Below the pieces are notes generated by a model, which saw only the letters and a program-made list of their open reading frames with translations, did not search any database and was not told the DNA's origin. This document shows, in pieces, positions 1 through 6,299 of a DNA stretch of 15,433 bases (positions are counted from its first letter, which is position 1; each line of letters starts with the position of its first letter). The position numbers and the translations under genes are program-made. Origin of the DNA: an uncultured Muribaculaceae bacterium (GTDB taxonomy: Bacteria > Bacteroidota > Bacteroidia > Bacteroidales > Muribaculaceae); contig CAKTFH010000037.1 of NCBI GenBank assembly GCA_934555895.1, positions 1 to 15,433 on the forward strand. The letters are read 5' to 3'.

Positions 1-9
1 CTTTTCCAT
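1..9 (-). CDS. possible 5' end of a leftward gene (3 codons only)
   Basis: An ATG on the minus strand at 9-7 is followed by GAA and AAG and then leaves the window. It sits about 20 nt downstream of a TACCTTTG promoter element, which is a usual layout in Bacteroidota, so it may be the start of a gene running left. Three codons cannot identify a product. A competing reading frame on the same strand is open from about position 174 to the edge and would read through the promoter element; it has no recognisable domain. Confidence 0.25.
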
Positions 10-28
10 TGCAGTTTGTTTATATCTG

Positions 29-58
29 CAAAGGTAAGATTTTTATTCTGCTTACACA
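29..58 (-). promoter_or_regulatory. leftward Bacteroidota-type promoter at left edge
   Basis: On the minus strand a perfect TAnnTTTG -7 element (TACCTTTG, 36-29) is followed by C. A weak -33 element, TGTG, lies at 58-55, with an 18-nt spacer. The -7 is strong and the -33 only partial. Transcription would start near 22 and leave the window almost at once. Confidence 0.35.
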
Positions 59-319
59 GGTTTATTACCATGCGCCGGGTTAAGGGGTCAGCTGCAAAAG
101 GCGGTTGAAATGTTAAAAAACTACCCGAGTGTGAATTTATTTTTAGGTGTATCGGTTTTGGTTCAGTCGAGACATCCTATCGGTAGGATGTTATTAAGCA
201 ATCGCTTATATGAGCAAGGATATAGAAAAATATTGAGCCATATACATCATCCCCACCTTGCCTAAAAATTTAACAACCGATTTTTTACATTGACCCCCAA
301 AAACAGGTTGAAGTGCTAT
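59..319. other. intergenic region with a small perfect hairpin
   Basis: No convincing gene. An 8-bp inverted repeat (ACATCCTA at 172-179, TAGGATGT at 184-191, loop TCGG) can form a hairpin but has no T tract, so it is not a clear terminator. ATTTTTAGG at 139-147 recurs inverted at 261-269, and ATCGGTT at 151-157 recurs inverted at 275-281. The two pairs are interleaved rather than nested, so they do not build one stem. This is the 3' flank of the tlpA-like gene. Confidence 0.4.
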
Positions 320-859
320 TCATTTCGCCAGTGCTTTGTCGAGTTTCTGGGTCATCCCATCCAGGCTACGCCAGCCTGCGATTGCTGTGATGAGTCGGCC
401 GTCGCGTCCGTAAATTAAGTAATGAGGGATGGCGCCGGCCAGTCCCGGGATATTCATTTTCCCGAAGACCTCTTCTTTGGTGAACAGGAAATGGTCGCCA
501 TGGTGTGTTTTTTTCATGTTGAGGTAGCCGTCGGTCGACGAAGTGTTGTCGGTAATATACACAAAGTCTACGCCTTTTTTCTCATAATCCTCCTTGATTG
601 TGGACATTGCTTCTATGCCTCTCACACATGGTCCGCACCATGTGGCCCAGAAGTCGATGAAGACTACATGCCCTTTGTGGCGGCCGACAATCTGCTCAAG
701 CCATGTGGAAGGTTCGCCTGTGGGCGTCCAGTCACCGGCTTTATCCGCAGTCTTTTCTGCGATTTCGGCCTGCAGTTCATGTATGGGTTCCCGGAATTCA
801 GGCGAAAGGTGTTCGATCTCTTCCGAAGGAATATTTTTGAAGGCTTTGAGCTGCGCCAC
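320..859 (-). CDS. TlpA-like thioredoxin domain (3' half of interrupted gene)
   Basis: This 179-codon frame (GTG start, TGA stop) encodes a thioredoxin-fold domain of the TlpA/ResA type, which reduces or exchanges disulfides in the periplasm. The active site WCGPC is at residues 74-78, after the beta strand HVVFIDFWAT, and a proline in GAIPHY fits the conserved cis-proline loop. On its own the frame has no signal peptide, so a product started here would stay in the cytoplasm. The preceding ten codons are open and continue from the upstream half, which strongly suggests that this is the C-terminal domain of one larger secreted protein. The GTG at 859 is only a convenient internal start and has no strong ribosome binding site. 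The thioredoxin assignment is firm; independent translation is doubtful. Confidence 0.8.
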   Translation of the reverse strand: MAQLKAFKNIPSEEIEHLSPEFREPIHELQAEIAEKTADKAGDWTPTGEPSTWLEQIVGRHKGHVVFIDFWATWCGPCVRGIEAMSTIKEDYEKKGVDFVYITDNTSSTDGYLNMKKTHHGDHFLFTKEEVFGKMNIPGLAGAIPHYLIYGRDGRLITAIAGWRSLDGMTQKLDKALAK

Positions 860-889
860 TATCTCTTCTGCCTTTTTACGCTCTTTCAG

Positions 890-1732
890 CTAGCGACCAA
901 ACGGCAGGTCGTCAAGTCCGTTAGCCTTGAGGTAATCCATGTGCCCTGTTCGGAAGTTGTATGCGCTCGAGATGCTTTTGGGGAACTCCAGCTGTCCGGC
1001 GTGTGGGTCGACAAGGGTGAACTGTTGGTTGACACGGGCTATTTCGGCTGAGTCACATCCTGCATACGGCATCATTACGGCTAATGCATTGAGACTTGAT
1101 ATGTAACTCCATTCCATTGCCAGGCGCAGCATATCCTTCTCATCATTGTCCAGACCTGAGACATTTATTTCCTTTAGCCTTTTCTGATGCTTTTTCCATT
1201 CCGTTTCACGGAAGACATTGAAGCCTGCCTTGCCGCACTTCTTTAAATAGTCCAGGTCGAACGTAGTGGCTTCTTTTTTGAGCTTTCTCGTTAGCGCAAG
1301 ATATTGCGGTGAGCATGGAATGACTGCCCCCCGCACTGTAATAGCTTCCTGAGGTGCGCGTGTGCTGTCGTTTTTCAGTTTCTCGGCCTCCTGATAATCC
1401 ATGTAGATATCTATGGTGTCGCCGGGAGTCAGAGGCAGGTCTATCCTTATTTCGGAAATCTCAATCGACTGTACATTGGGCCAGCACATCTTCATTTTCA
1501 TGCTGAATGCCCCCGCGCTGTCGGGATTCTCATGGGTCAGAGCCTCTCCTTTGAGGTTTTCGTCGATGAGACCGGATGCTATTGAGGTCGATATATGCTC
1601 TACATCTTTCGGAAGATTTCTTACATGTCCGCGCACAAGGGTAGTCGCATATTTGCGTGGCCATTCAGGCATGGCGTTTGCACCCGCTGCCATCAGGAGG
1701 ATGGCCGCCGTTACAAATAAAATTCGTTTCAT
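890..1732 (-). CDS. secreted N-terminal half of TlpA-like protein, ends at TAG
   Basis: The ATG at 1732-1730 begins a clear signal peptide (MKR, then a hydrophobic stretch, ending GANA before MPEW, residues 1-20). The frame extends upstream to an ATG at 1762, but that codon lies on the -7 element (1767-1760) and would precede the RNA start, so 1732 is preferred. The mature part, about 260 residues, is mixed and charged, with a beta-rich first section and a helical later section. It resembles the N-terminal domain that Bacteroidota TlpA proteins carry before the thioredoxin fold, but I cannot name its family. It stops at TAG (892-890) right after LPFGR, where no natural domain end is expected. 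If made, the product would be exported but lack the redox domain. Confidence 0.75.
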   Translation of the reverse strand: MKRILFVTAAILLMAAGANAMPEWPRKYATTLVRGHVRNLPKDVEHISTSIASGLIDENLKGEALTHENPDSAGAFSMKMKMCWPNVQSIEISEIRIDLPLTPGDTIDIYMDYQEAEKLKNDSTRAPQEAITVRGAVIPCSPQYLALTRKLKKEATTFDLDYLKKCGKAGFNVFRETEWKKHQKRLKEINVSGLDNDEKDMLRLAMEWSYISSLNALAVMMPYAGCDSAEIARVNQQFTLVDPHAGQLEFPKSISSAYNFRTGHMDYLKANGLDDLPFGR

Positions 1733-1756
1733 GGTGTTTAAATTCTGTTTTATTTC

Positions 1757-1863
1757 TTGCAAATTTATGCGAATGCATATTCAATGCCATGAAAATGACT
1801 TTGCAAATTGTGCGCATTTATCTCTCGGGAGCCGCTACCGACCTTGCAAAAAGCTTGCAAATT
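1757..1863. repeat. four TTGCAAA copies in tlpA-like upstream region
   Basis: TTGCAAA occurs on the plus strand at 1757, 1801, 1844 and 1855; three copies extend to TTGCAAATT. Start-to-start distances are 44, 43 and 11 bp, close to 4, 4 and 1 helical turns, so the copies lie on about the same DNA face. The copy at 1801 belongs to the palindrome TTTGCAAA (1800-1807); the copy at 1757 overlaps the -7 element. They could be operator sites for the neighbouring helix-turn-helix regulator, or AT-rich coincidence with promoter-like sequence. Confidence 0.45.
1760..1767 (-). promoter_or_regulatory. -7 promoter element of tlpA-like gene
   Basis: TAAATTTG on the minus strand (1767-1760) fits the Bacteroidota TAnnTTTG -7 consensus and is followed by C. 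It places the RNA start near 1753, about 20 nt before the ATG at 1732. No clear TTG is found 19-21 nt upstream, so basal activity may be weak or activator-dependent. Confidence 0.4.
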
Positions 1864-1896
1864 GGGTATAACTGCCTTACTACTAAAGGTGTGATG

Positions 1897-2250
1897 CTAT
1901 AGCGACAAGATGAACTCATCCCACTCCTTTGCACCCCCTTTTTTGTCGAAAACCTTATGGTAAAGACGCCCGCGAAGGCTGCTGATTGTGCTCGGCTCCC
2001 TCTTCAGAACTGCGGCCATCTCGGTTGGAGTGGCGTGGATTTTTATAAGCATGCACACCTGATACTCTATTTTCGAGAGGTGGTGTATCTGATACAGCAC
2101 TGCGGAGAAATCCGGATAAACCGCTTTGAGCTTCTGCTCCAGACTGTCCCATTCCTTGGGAGTAATGTTGGCTCCGGTCTCTATTTTTTTTATGCAGGTT
2201 CTGATAGAATTCCGATTTGAAGAGGTCCGTCTCCGCCTCCTTAATGGCAT
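1897..2250 (-). CDS. C-terminal helix-turn-helix part of frameshifted regulator
   Basis: The meaningful part begins at the A8 run (about 2187), with IETGANITPKEWD. It has about 95 residues, ending FILSL before TAG. It contains a helical spacer and a helix-turn-helix of LuxR/sigma-region-4 type: LSKIEYQVCMLIKIHATPTE, then MAAVLKREPSTISSLRGRLY, ending KVF. TPTEMAAVL fits the first helix and STISSLRGRLY the recognition helix. The first 20 or so residues from the ATG at 2250 (MPLRRRRR and onward) are out of frame with the sensor and look like noise. Cytoplasmic DNA binding is inferred from its place after the membrane helix. Whether this fragment is translated alone is unknown. Confidence 0.65.
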   Translation of the reverse strand: MPLRRRRRTSSNRNSIRTCIKKIETGANITPKEWDSLEQKLKAVYPDFSAVLYQIHHLSKIEYQVCMLIKIHATPTEMAAVLKREPSTISSLRGRLYHKVFDKKGGAKEWDEFILSL

Positions 2251-2920
2251 TGGCTATCGGTTCGGGGCGGAGGTTGCGTATCTCCTGCAGTTCGCGCATA
2301 TTCCGTTCCAGAAGCAGTTTCTGCTTAAAGGTCCGGAAAATGACCATCGTCATTATAATCGCCACAAGCACGAGTATCACGATGATGTAAACCAGCCGCT
2401 GCTTGTCGGATTTCAGCTCGCGCTCAGATGTGGAAAGTACGAAATCCGATAGACGGGTTGTGCCTCTGTTCTCGCAGAAGAACGTGCGCACGATGCCGCG
2501 GATTTCATCCTTACGCGATTCTGACATGGTGGTGGCCTTGTGCATGACTTCAGTGTACCCGTCCCAGACGGTTGTCATGGTGGTGTCGTTGATTATCCTG
2601 AAGGGTGTGGGCCGTCCGTTCTCTATATATGCGGTATCGTTGAGTGTATATTTGGCCATCTCATGCGGGGCAATCACCACCACATCACCGTCGGTGATAA
2701 GCTCGATGCTGTAATATGTGCTGTCGGCGTCATAGATTTTACACCGAGTGTATTTCCCAACATCCATCGTGTCGATCCGACCGTCGGGATACTCGATACG
2801 AGCAAGTTCCCAGGCTCCGACGATATTGAAACCTTCTGTCGGCTGCTGTTTGTCTTCATTGCAGGCTGTGGGGATAAATATGGTGAGAAGAAACAGTATT
2901 ATGTTGAATGCATGTTTCAT
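1955..2920 (-). CDS. lipoprotein-type sensor and membrane half of frameshifted regulator
   Basis: Begins at the ATG at 2920. Residues 1-20 form a lipoprotein-type signal ending IPTAC, with cysteine 20 as likely lipid site, though the proline at -3 is unusual. Residues 32-130 look like a lipocalin-like beta barrel (IVGAWELARIEYPDG, repeated short strands, MTTVWDGYTEVM), a common ligand-binding envelope fold in this phylum. Residues 176-195 are one membrane helix (LVYIIVILVLVAIIMTMVIF) followed by a basic, coiled stretch (FKQKLLLERNMRELQEI). True homology ends near residue 245; the following roughly 75 residues are out-of-frame and rich in S, R and Q. The intact protein would place a sensor in the periplasm and a DNA-binding domain in the cytoplasm. 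It lies 23 bp after uup, probably in the same transcript. Confidence 0.7.
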   Translation of the reverse strand: MKHAFNIILFLLTIFIPTACNEDKQQPTEGFNIVGAWELARIEYPDGRIDTMDVGKYTRCKIYDADSTYYSIELITDGDVVVIAPHEMAKYTLNDTAYIENGRPTPFRIINDTTMTTVWDGYTEVMHKATTMSESRKDEIRGIVRTFFCENRGTTRLSDFVLSTSERELKSDKQRLVYIIVILVLVAIIMTMVIFRTFKQKLLLERNMRELQEIRNLRPEPIANAIKEAETDLFKSEFYQNLHKKNRDRSQHYSQGMGQSGAEAQSGLSGFLRSAVSDTPPLENRVSGVHAYKNPRHSNRDGRSSEEGAEHNQQPSRASLP

Positions 2921-2943
2921 TTATGTAATCATTTTTACGACGG

Positions 2944-4836
2944 TCATTCTTTTTCCGATAGTTCGAGCCATCGCAGTTCTTTATCGTCGAGAGCAGCTTT
3001 CAGTTCGCTGTAACGGCGCGAAAGCTGCGATATGTCATCGCCCGGAGCGGGGGAGTTGAAAGACTGCTCTATGGCCGCGAGCTCGGTGTTCATCTGTTCG
3101 AGCTCGGCGGTCAGTTGCTCGAGTTCCTTGCGCTCCTTGAAGCTGAGGCGCTCCTTGCGTTCGGTGACAGGTTTTTTTGATGCCGGTTCAGCAGTGGTTG
3201 TGCTTTGTTTCTTCTGCTCTTCGGCGTTCATGCGGGTGCGTTCCTCGTTTTCAGTCTGCTTGCGCCATTCGCGGTAATCGCTGTAGCTTCCGGGGAAGTC
3301 TTTCACCACGCCGTCGCCTTCGAACACGAAGAGGTGATCCACTATGTTGTCGAGGAAATATCGGTCGTGCGAAATTATTATGGCGCAACCCTTGAAATCC
3401 ACCAGATATTCCTCGAGTATGCCCAGTGTCACTATGTCGAGGTCGTTGGTGGGCTCGTCGAGGATGAGGAAGTTGGGGGAGCGCATAAGCACCGAGGCCA
3501 GGTAGAGTCGTGAACGCTCTCCGCCGCTCAGCTTTGCTACGAGTTTCTGCTGGTCGGGAGGCGTGAACAGGAAGTGCTGCAGAAACTGCGAGGGGCTTAG
3601 GCGCACTTCTCCGCCGTTGAGCTTTATATCTTCCGCCACATCGGTTATCACATCTATCACACGCTTTTCGGGATTGAAAGTGATACCGTCCTGGTTGTAG
3701 TAGCCGAAGCGCACGGTCTCGCCCACATCCCATGTGCCGCTGTCGCTGGGCACTATCCCCTGCAGCATTTTTATGAATGTGGATTTTCCTACGCCGTTGG
3801 CGCCTACGATGCCCACTTTCTCATAGCGGGCGAAGGTGTATGAGAAGTCGCGGAGTATCACCTTGTCGCCGAACCGCTTGGAGATATGGTTCGCCTCGAA
3901 GATTTTTTTGCCTATATATGACGAGCGCACGTTGAGGTCTACCTGCCGTTCGCTCAGATTCACCGAAGCCCGTTGTTTGAGGTCGTAATAGTTGTCGATG
4001 CGGAATTTCGCTTTCCCTGCGCGTGCCTGCGGCTGACGGCTCATCCATTCCTGCTCGCGGCGCAGGGTGTTGCGCACACGTGCCAGTTCGGCGGTCATGG
4101 CGTCGATGCGCTCCTGACGGCGGCGGAGGTAATAGGCATAGTTGCCGTTGTAGCTGAATATCTGCGCCATATCGATTTCAATGATACGGCTGCACACACG
4201 GTCGAGGAAATATCGGTCGTGGGTCACCATCAGCAGAGCTATGCGCGAGCGCGACAGGTAGCTCTCGAGCCATTCTATAGATGCTATGTCGAGATGGTTG
4301 GTGGGCTCGTCGAGGATTATCAACTGCGGGTCCTCGAGTATCACTTTCGCGAGCGCCACGCGCTTGCGCTGTCCCCCCGACAGATGCTCCACACGGGCGT
4401 TCAGATTGTCGATGCCAAGCTGGCTGAGCATCTGGCGCAGGCGGTCTTCGTAGTCCCAGGCGCGAGTGGCGTCCATAGCTTCCGTGGCACGCGCCAGTGC
4501 GTCTACATCGCCCGATGCTGTTGCCGCCTCATATGCGCTGATTGCTTCAAGCAGCGGACCGTTATCGGTGATGCATGTCTCAAGCACCGAGAGCTCGGGC
4601 CGCAGTTCGGGTGTTTGGGCGAGGTATCCGAGCCGCAGTCCGTTGCGCGGCGTCACGGTGCCTGAGTCGAATGGTTCAATCCCCGCTATACAGCGCAGCA
4701 GGGTGGTTTTGCCGGTTCCGTTCTTAGCGATAAGACCTATTTTGTCGCCTTCGTCGATGCCGAATGTCACATCGGCGAAGAGCATGCGGTCGCCGTAGCT
4801 TTTGGTGAGGTTTTCTATTTGCAGCAGGCTTGCCAT
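2944..4836 (-). CDS. uup: ABC-F family ATPase, Uup-like
   Basis: A 630-residue soluble protein with two ABC ATPase domains and no membrane segment, the ABC-F layout. Domain 1: Walker A AKNGTGKTT (37-45), signature LSGGQ (153-157), Walker B LIILDEPTNHLD (172-183) with catalytic Glu177. Domain 2: GANGVGKST (345-353), LSGGE (436-440), LILDEPTNDLD from about 457. The linker (about 235-305) is charged and helical, as expected for the arm that reaches the ribosomal E/P site. The C terminus (about 560-628) is a charged coiled coil, the Uup-type tail that binds nucleic acid. Known Uup proteins act on the 70S ribosome and affect transposon precise excision in E. coli. Both catalytic glutamates are present. 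It follows yqhD by 26 bp. Assignment to Uup rather than another ABC-F subgroup rests mainly on the tail. Confidence 0.88.
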   Translation of the reverse strand: MASLLQIENLTKSYGDRMLFADVTFGIDEGDKIGLIAKNGTGKTTLLRCIAGIEPFDSGTVTPRNGLRLGYLAQTPELRPELSVLETCITDNGPLLEAISAYEAATASGDVDALARATEAMDATRAWDYEDRLRQMLSQLGIDNLNARVEHLSGGQRKRVALAKVILEDPQLIILDEPTNHLDIASIEWLESYLSRSRIALLMVTHDRYFLDRVCSRIIEIDMAQIFSYNGNYAYYLRRRQERIDAMTAELARVRNTLRREQEWMSRQPQARAGKAKFRIDNYYDLKQRASVNLSERQVDLNVRSSYIGKKIFEANHISKRFGDKVILRDFSYTFARYEKVGIVGANGVGKSTFIKMLQGIVPSDSGTWDVGETVRFGYYNQDGITFNPEKRVIDVITDVAEDIKLNGGEVRLSPSQFLQHFLFTPPDQQKLVAKLSGGERSRLYLASVLMRSPNFLILDEPTNDLDIVTLGILEEYLVDFKGCAIIISHDRYFLDNIVDHLFVFEGDGVVKDFPGSYSDYREWRKQTENEERTRMNAEEQKKQSTTTAEPASKKPVTERKERLSFKERKELEQLTAELEQMNTELAAIEQSFNSPAPGDDISQLSRRYSELKAALDDKELRWLELSEKE

Positions 4837-4862
4837 GCGTTGTGATTGATGGTTTAATATTA

Positions 4863-6053
4863 TTACAGCGATATAGGCTCGCCGGCGGCGATGCGGTAGA
4901 TTGTGGCGGTGTCGGATGGGGTGAGTTTGTAGTAATTACCTACGGTCTCGCCTTTGTTGGCATGGAGCATTTTCACCAGCAATGGTATGTCGGGATTGCT
5001 GATGCCGAGTTGCTTCATGTCGGAGGGGAGTCCCAGTGAGGAGAAAAACGTGCGAAGGCGTTTTATCCCTTCAAGCGCGGTGGCGGTGAGTGTATCCTGT
5101 GGTTCCACGCCCAACACCCTTTCGGCTAACTGTGCTCCGCGCTGTGGGTGACGATAGGCCATGAATGTCATCCATGCAGGCTGCACTACGGCCAGTCCTG
5201 CGCCGTGGGTCACACCGTAGAGCGCGCTGAGTTCATGCTCCATGGCATGCGAGGCCCAGTCCTCCTCACGCCCGGTGCCGCATATGCCGTTGTGGGCCAG
5301 CGTGCCGCACCACATGATGTTGGCTCTTGCCTGATAGTCGTCGGGCTTGGCCATCACTTTCGGCGCCTCCTCCATAATGGTTTTCAGCACGCCTTCGGCC
5401 ACGCGGTCGGTCACCTCGGTGTCGGCAGTGTTGGAGAAATAGCGCTCGAAGATATGCGCCATCATGTCGGCCACGCCGGCCGCCGTTTGTTCCGGAGGAA
5501 GTGTGAATGTGAGCTCCGGATTCATCAGGGCGAACTTTGGCCTCAGCCAGTAGTCGGTGCGGAGGCTTATCTTGTGCATGCCGTCGAGCAGTGTGATGAC
5601 CGAATTGCCCGAACCTTCGCTGCCTGCCGCCGGTATGGTGAGCACCACACCCACCGGCAATGCCTTCGAAACAATGGCTTTTCCGGCCCAGAAGTCCCAG
5701 AAATCACCGTCGTAGGGCACACCTGCCGCTATGGCTTTGGCGGTGTCTATCACTGAGCCGCCGCCTACGGCCAGCAGGGCGTCGATATTCTCGCGGCGGC
5801 ATATCTCAATGCCTTCGCGCACCTTGGGGTCGGTGGGATTCGGCTCGATGCCTCCGAGCTTGGTATGCGCTATTCCAGCCTTGTCGAGTGTGTCAAGCAC
5901 ACGGCCGAGAAGGCCGCTGCGCACTACAGAGCCTTTGCCGTAGCACACGAGTACACGCGTGGCTCCGAGACATGAAAGTTGCTCACCAGCCTTTAGTTCG
6001 GCTCCGCGTCCGAAAATGTAACGGGTAGGGGTGCAGTATGTGAAATTATCCAT
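4863..6053 (-). CDS. yqhD: iron-containing alcohol dehydrogenase, YqhD/BDH type
   Basis: A 396-residue cytoplasmic oxidoreductase that aligns along its whole length with E. coli YqhD as I recall it (MDNFTYCTPTRYIFGRG start, GGIEPNP, GGGSVID at 97-103). YqhD-type enzymes reduce aldehydes with NADPH. The metal ligands are all present: Asp196, His200, His269 and His283, in VADMMAH, WASHAMEH and VTHGAG. The frame extends upstream to an ATG at 6152, but the promoter at 6122-6153 and the family N terminus both place the real start at the ATG at 6053. It is the first gene of a probable yqhD-uup-regulator transcript and is divergent from lepA. Substrate range (butanol, glyoxal or short aldehydes) cannot be read from sequence. 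Confidence 0.9.
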   Translation of the reverse strand: MDNFTYCTPTRYIFGRGAELKAGEQLSCLGATRVLVCYGKGSVVRSGLLGRVLDTLDKAGIAHTKLGGIEPNPTDPKVREGIEICRRENIDALLAVGGGSVIDTAKAIAAGVPYDGDFWDFWAGKAIVSKALPVGVVLTIPAAGSEGSGNSVITLLDGMHKISLRTDYWLRPKFALMNPELTFTLPPEQTAAGVADMMAHIFERYFSNTADTEVTDRVAEGVLKTIMEEAPKVMAKPDDYQARANIMWCGTLAHNGICGTGREEDWASHAMEHELSALYGVTHGAGLAVVQPAWMTFMAYRHPQRGAQLAERVLGVEPQDTLTATALEGIKRLRTFFSSLGLPSDMKQLGISNPDIPLLVKMLHANKGETVGNYYKLTPSDTATIYRIAAGEPISL

Positions 6054-6121
6054 AGATTCGTCCTTAAAGTTGTTATGGTTGTTGGTATCCGAAGCGATGG
6101 CTATGCACCGCTTCGGCACCG

Positions 6122-6153
6122 TAAAGTTACCCTCTTTTTGCCGGAATAGCAAA
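6122..6153 (-). promoter_or_regulatory. promoter of yqhD operon
   Basis: On the minus strand TTTG (6153-6150), a 20-nt spacer and TAACTTTA (6129-6122) form a near-consensus Bacteroidota promoter; the last G of TAnnTTTG is A here. It predicts an RNA start near 6115 and a leader of about 60 nt before the ATG at 6053. Confidence 0.45.
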
Positions 6154-6186
6154 TCCTCATATCCCTTTTGGAGCTATGCTACACGG

Positions 6187-6220
6187 TTTTTTCGTATTCC
6201 ACTTTTTTGTAGTATCTTTG
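6187..6220 (+). promoter_or_regulatory. promoter of lepA operon
   Basis: TATCTTTG at 6213-6220, followed by C, is a full match to the TAnnTTTG -7 element. The T-rich stretch at 6187-6194 lies where the -33 element should be but lacks a clean TTG. The RNA would start near 6227, giving a leader of about 73 nt. It is divergent from the yqhD promoter about 60 bp away. Confidence 0.5.
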
Positions 6221-6299
6221 CAAGATAAAAGGCGAGAGAAAGAGTCTCCCGCATTGTTGTTTATATGACGGCGCATCAATTGCGTCGCACTGTCTGAAT

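Larger units (their letters stand above)
320..1732 (-). pseudogene. TlpA-like thioredoxin gene interrupted by in-frame amber codon
   Basis: The two open frames at 890-1732 and 320-859 are in the same frame, separated only by TAG at 892-890 and ten further sense codons before the GTG used to call the second frame. Joined, they form a 470-codon protein with the amber at codon 281: signal peptide, an N-terminal domain, then a thioredoxin fold, the usual layout of secreted Bacteroidota TlpA-family proteins. A single C-to-T change in CAG would explain the stop. It may be a true nonsense mutation or a base-call error. Confidence 0.75.
1897..2920 (-). pseudogene. lipocalin-TM-HTH regulator gene frameshifted at an A8 run
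   Basis: The frame from 2920 codes for the sensor and membrane parts. At the run of eight A (2191-2184, minus strand) the sense passes to the frame that ends at 1897. With seven A the reading becomes NLHKK followed directly by IETGAN, giving one protein of about 340 residues. A one-base insertion, a homopolymer sequencing error, or productive slippage could each account for this. The TAG at 1899-1897 ends the protein at a natural-looking C terminus. Confidence 0.75.

Noticed and set aside
1..174. Minus-strand open frame from about 174 to the left edge, reading through MVINLCKQNK
   Set aside because: It looks mildly protein-like but has no recognised domain, is short, and would place the perfect TACCTTTG promoter inside the coding region. 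The promoter plus ATG at 9 is the simpler reading, though neither is proven.
172..191. Hairpin ACATCCTA-TCGG-TAGGATGT as terminator of the tlpA-like gene
   Set aside because: No T tract follows on either strand, and it lies about 130 nt after the stop codon; kept only as a structural note.
59..319. Inverted short repeats as ends of a mobile element
   Set aside because: The two repeat pairs are interleaved, only 7-9 bp long, with no flanking target duplication and no transposase.
890..892. Genome-wide TAG recoding (alternative genetic code)
   Set aside because: TAG ends the regulator gene at a natural C terminus at 1899-1897, and no other gene in the window carries an internal TAG. A single mutation is simpler.
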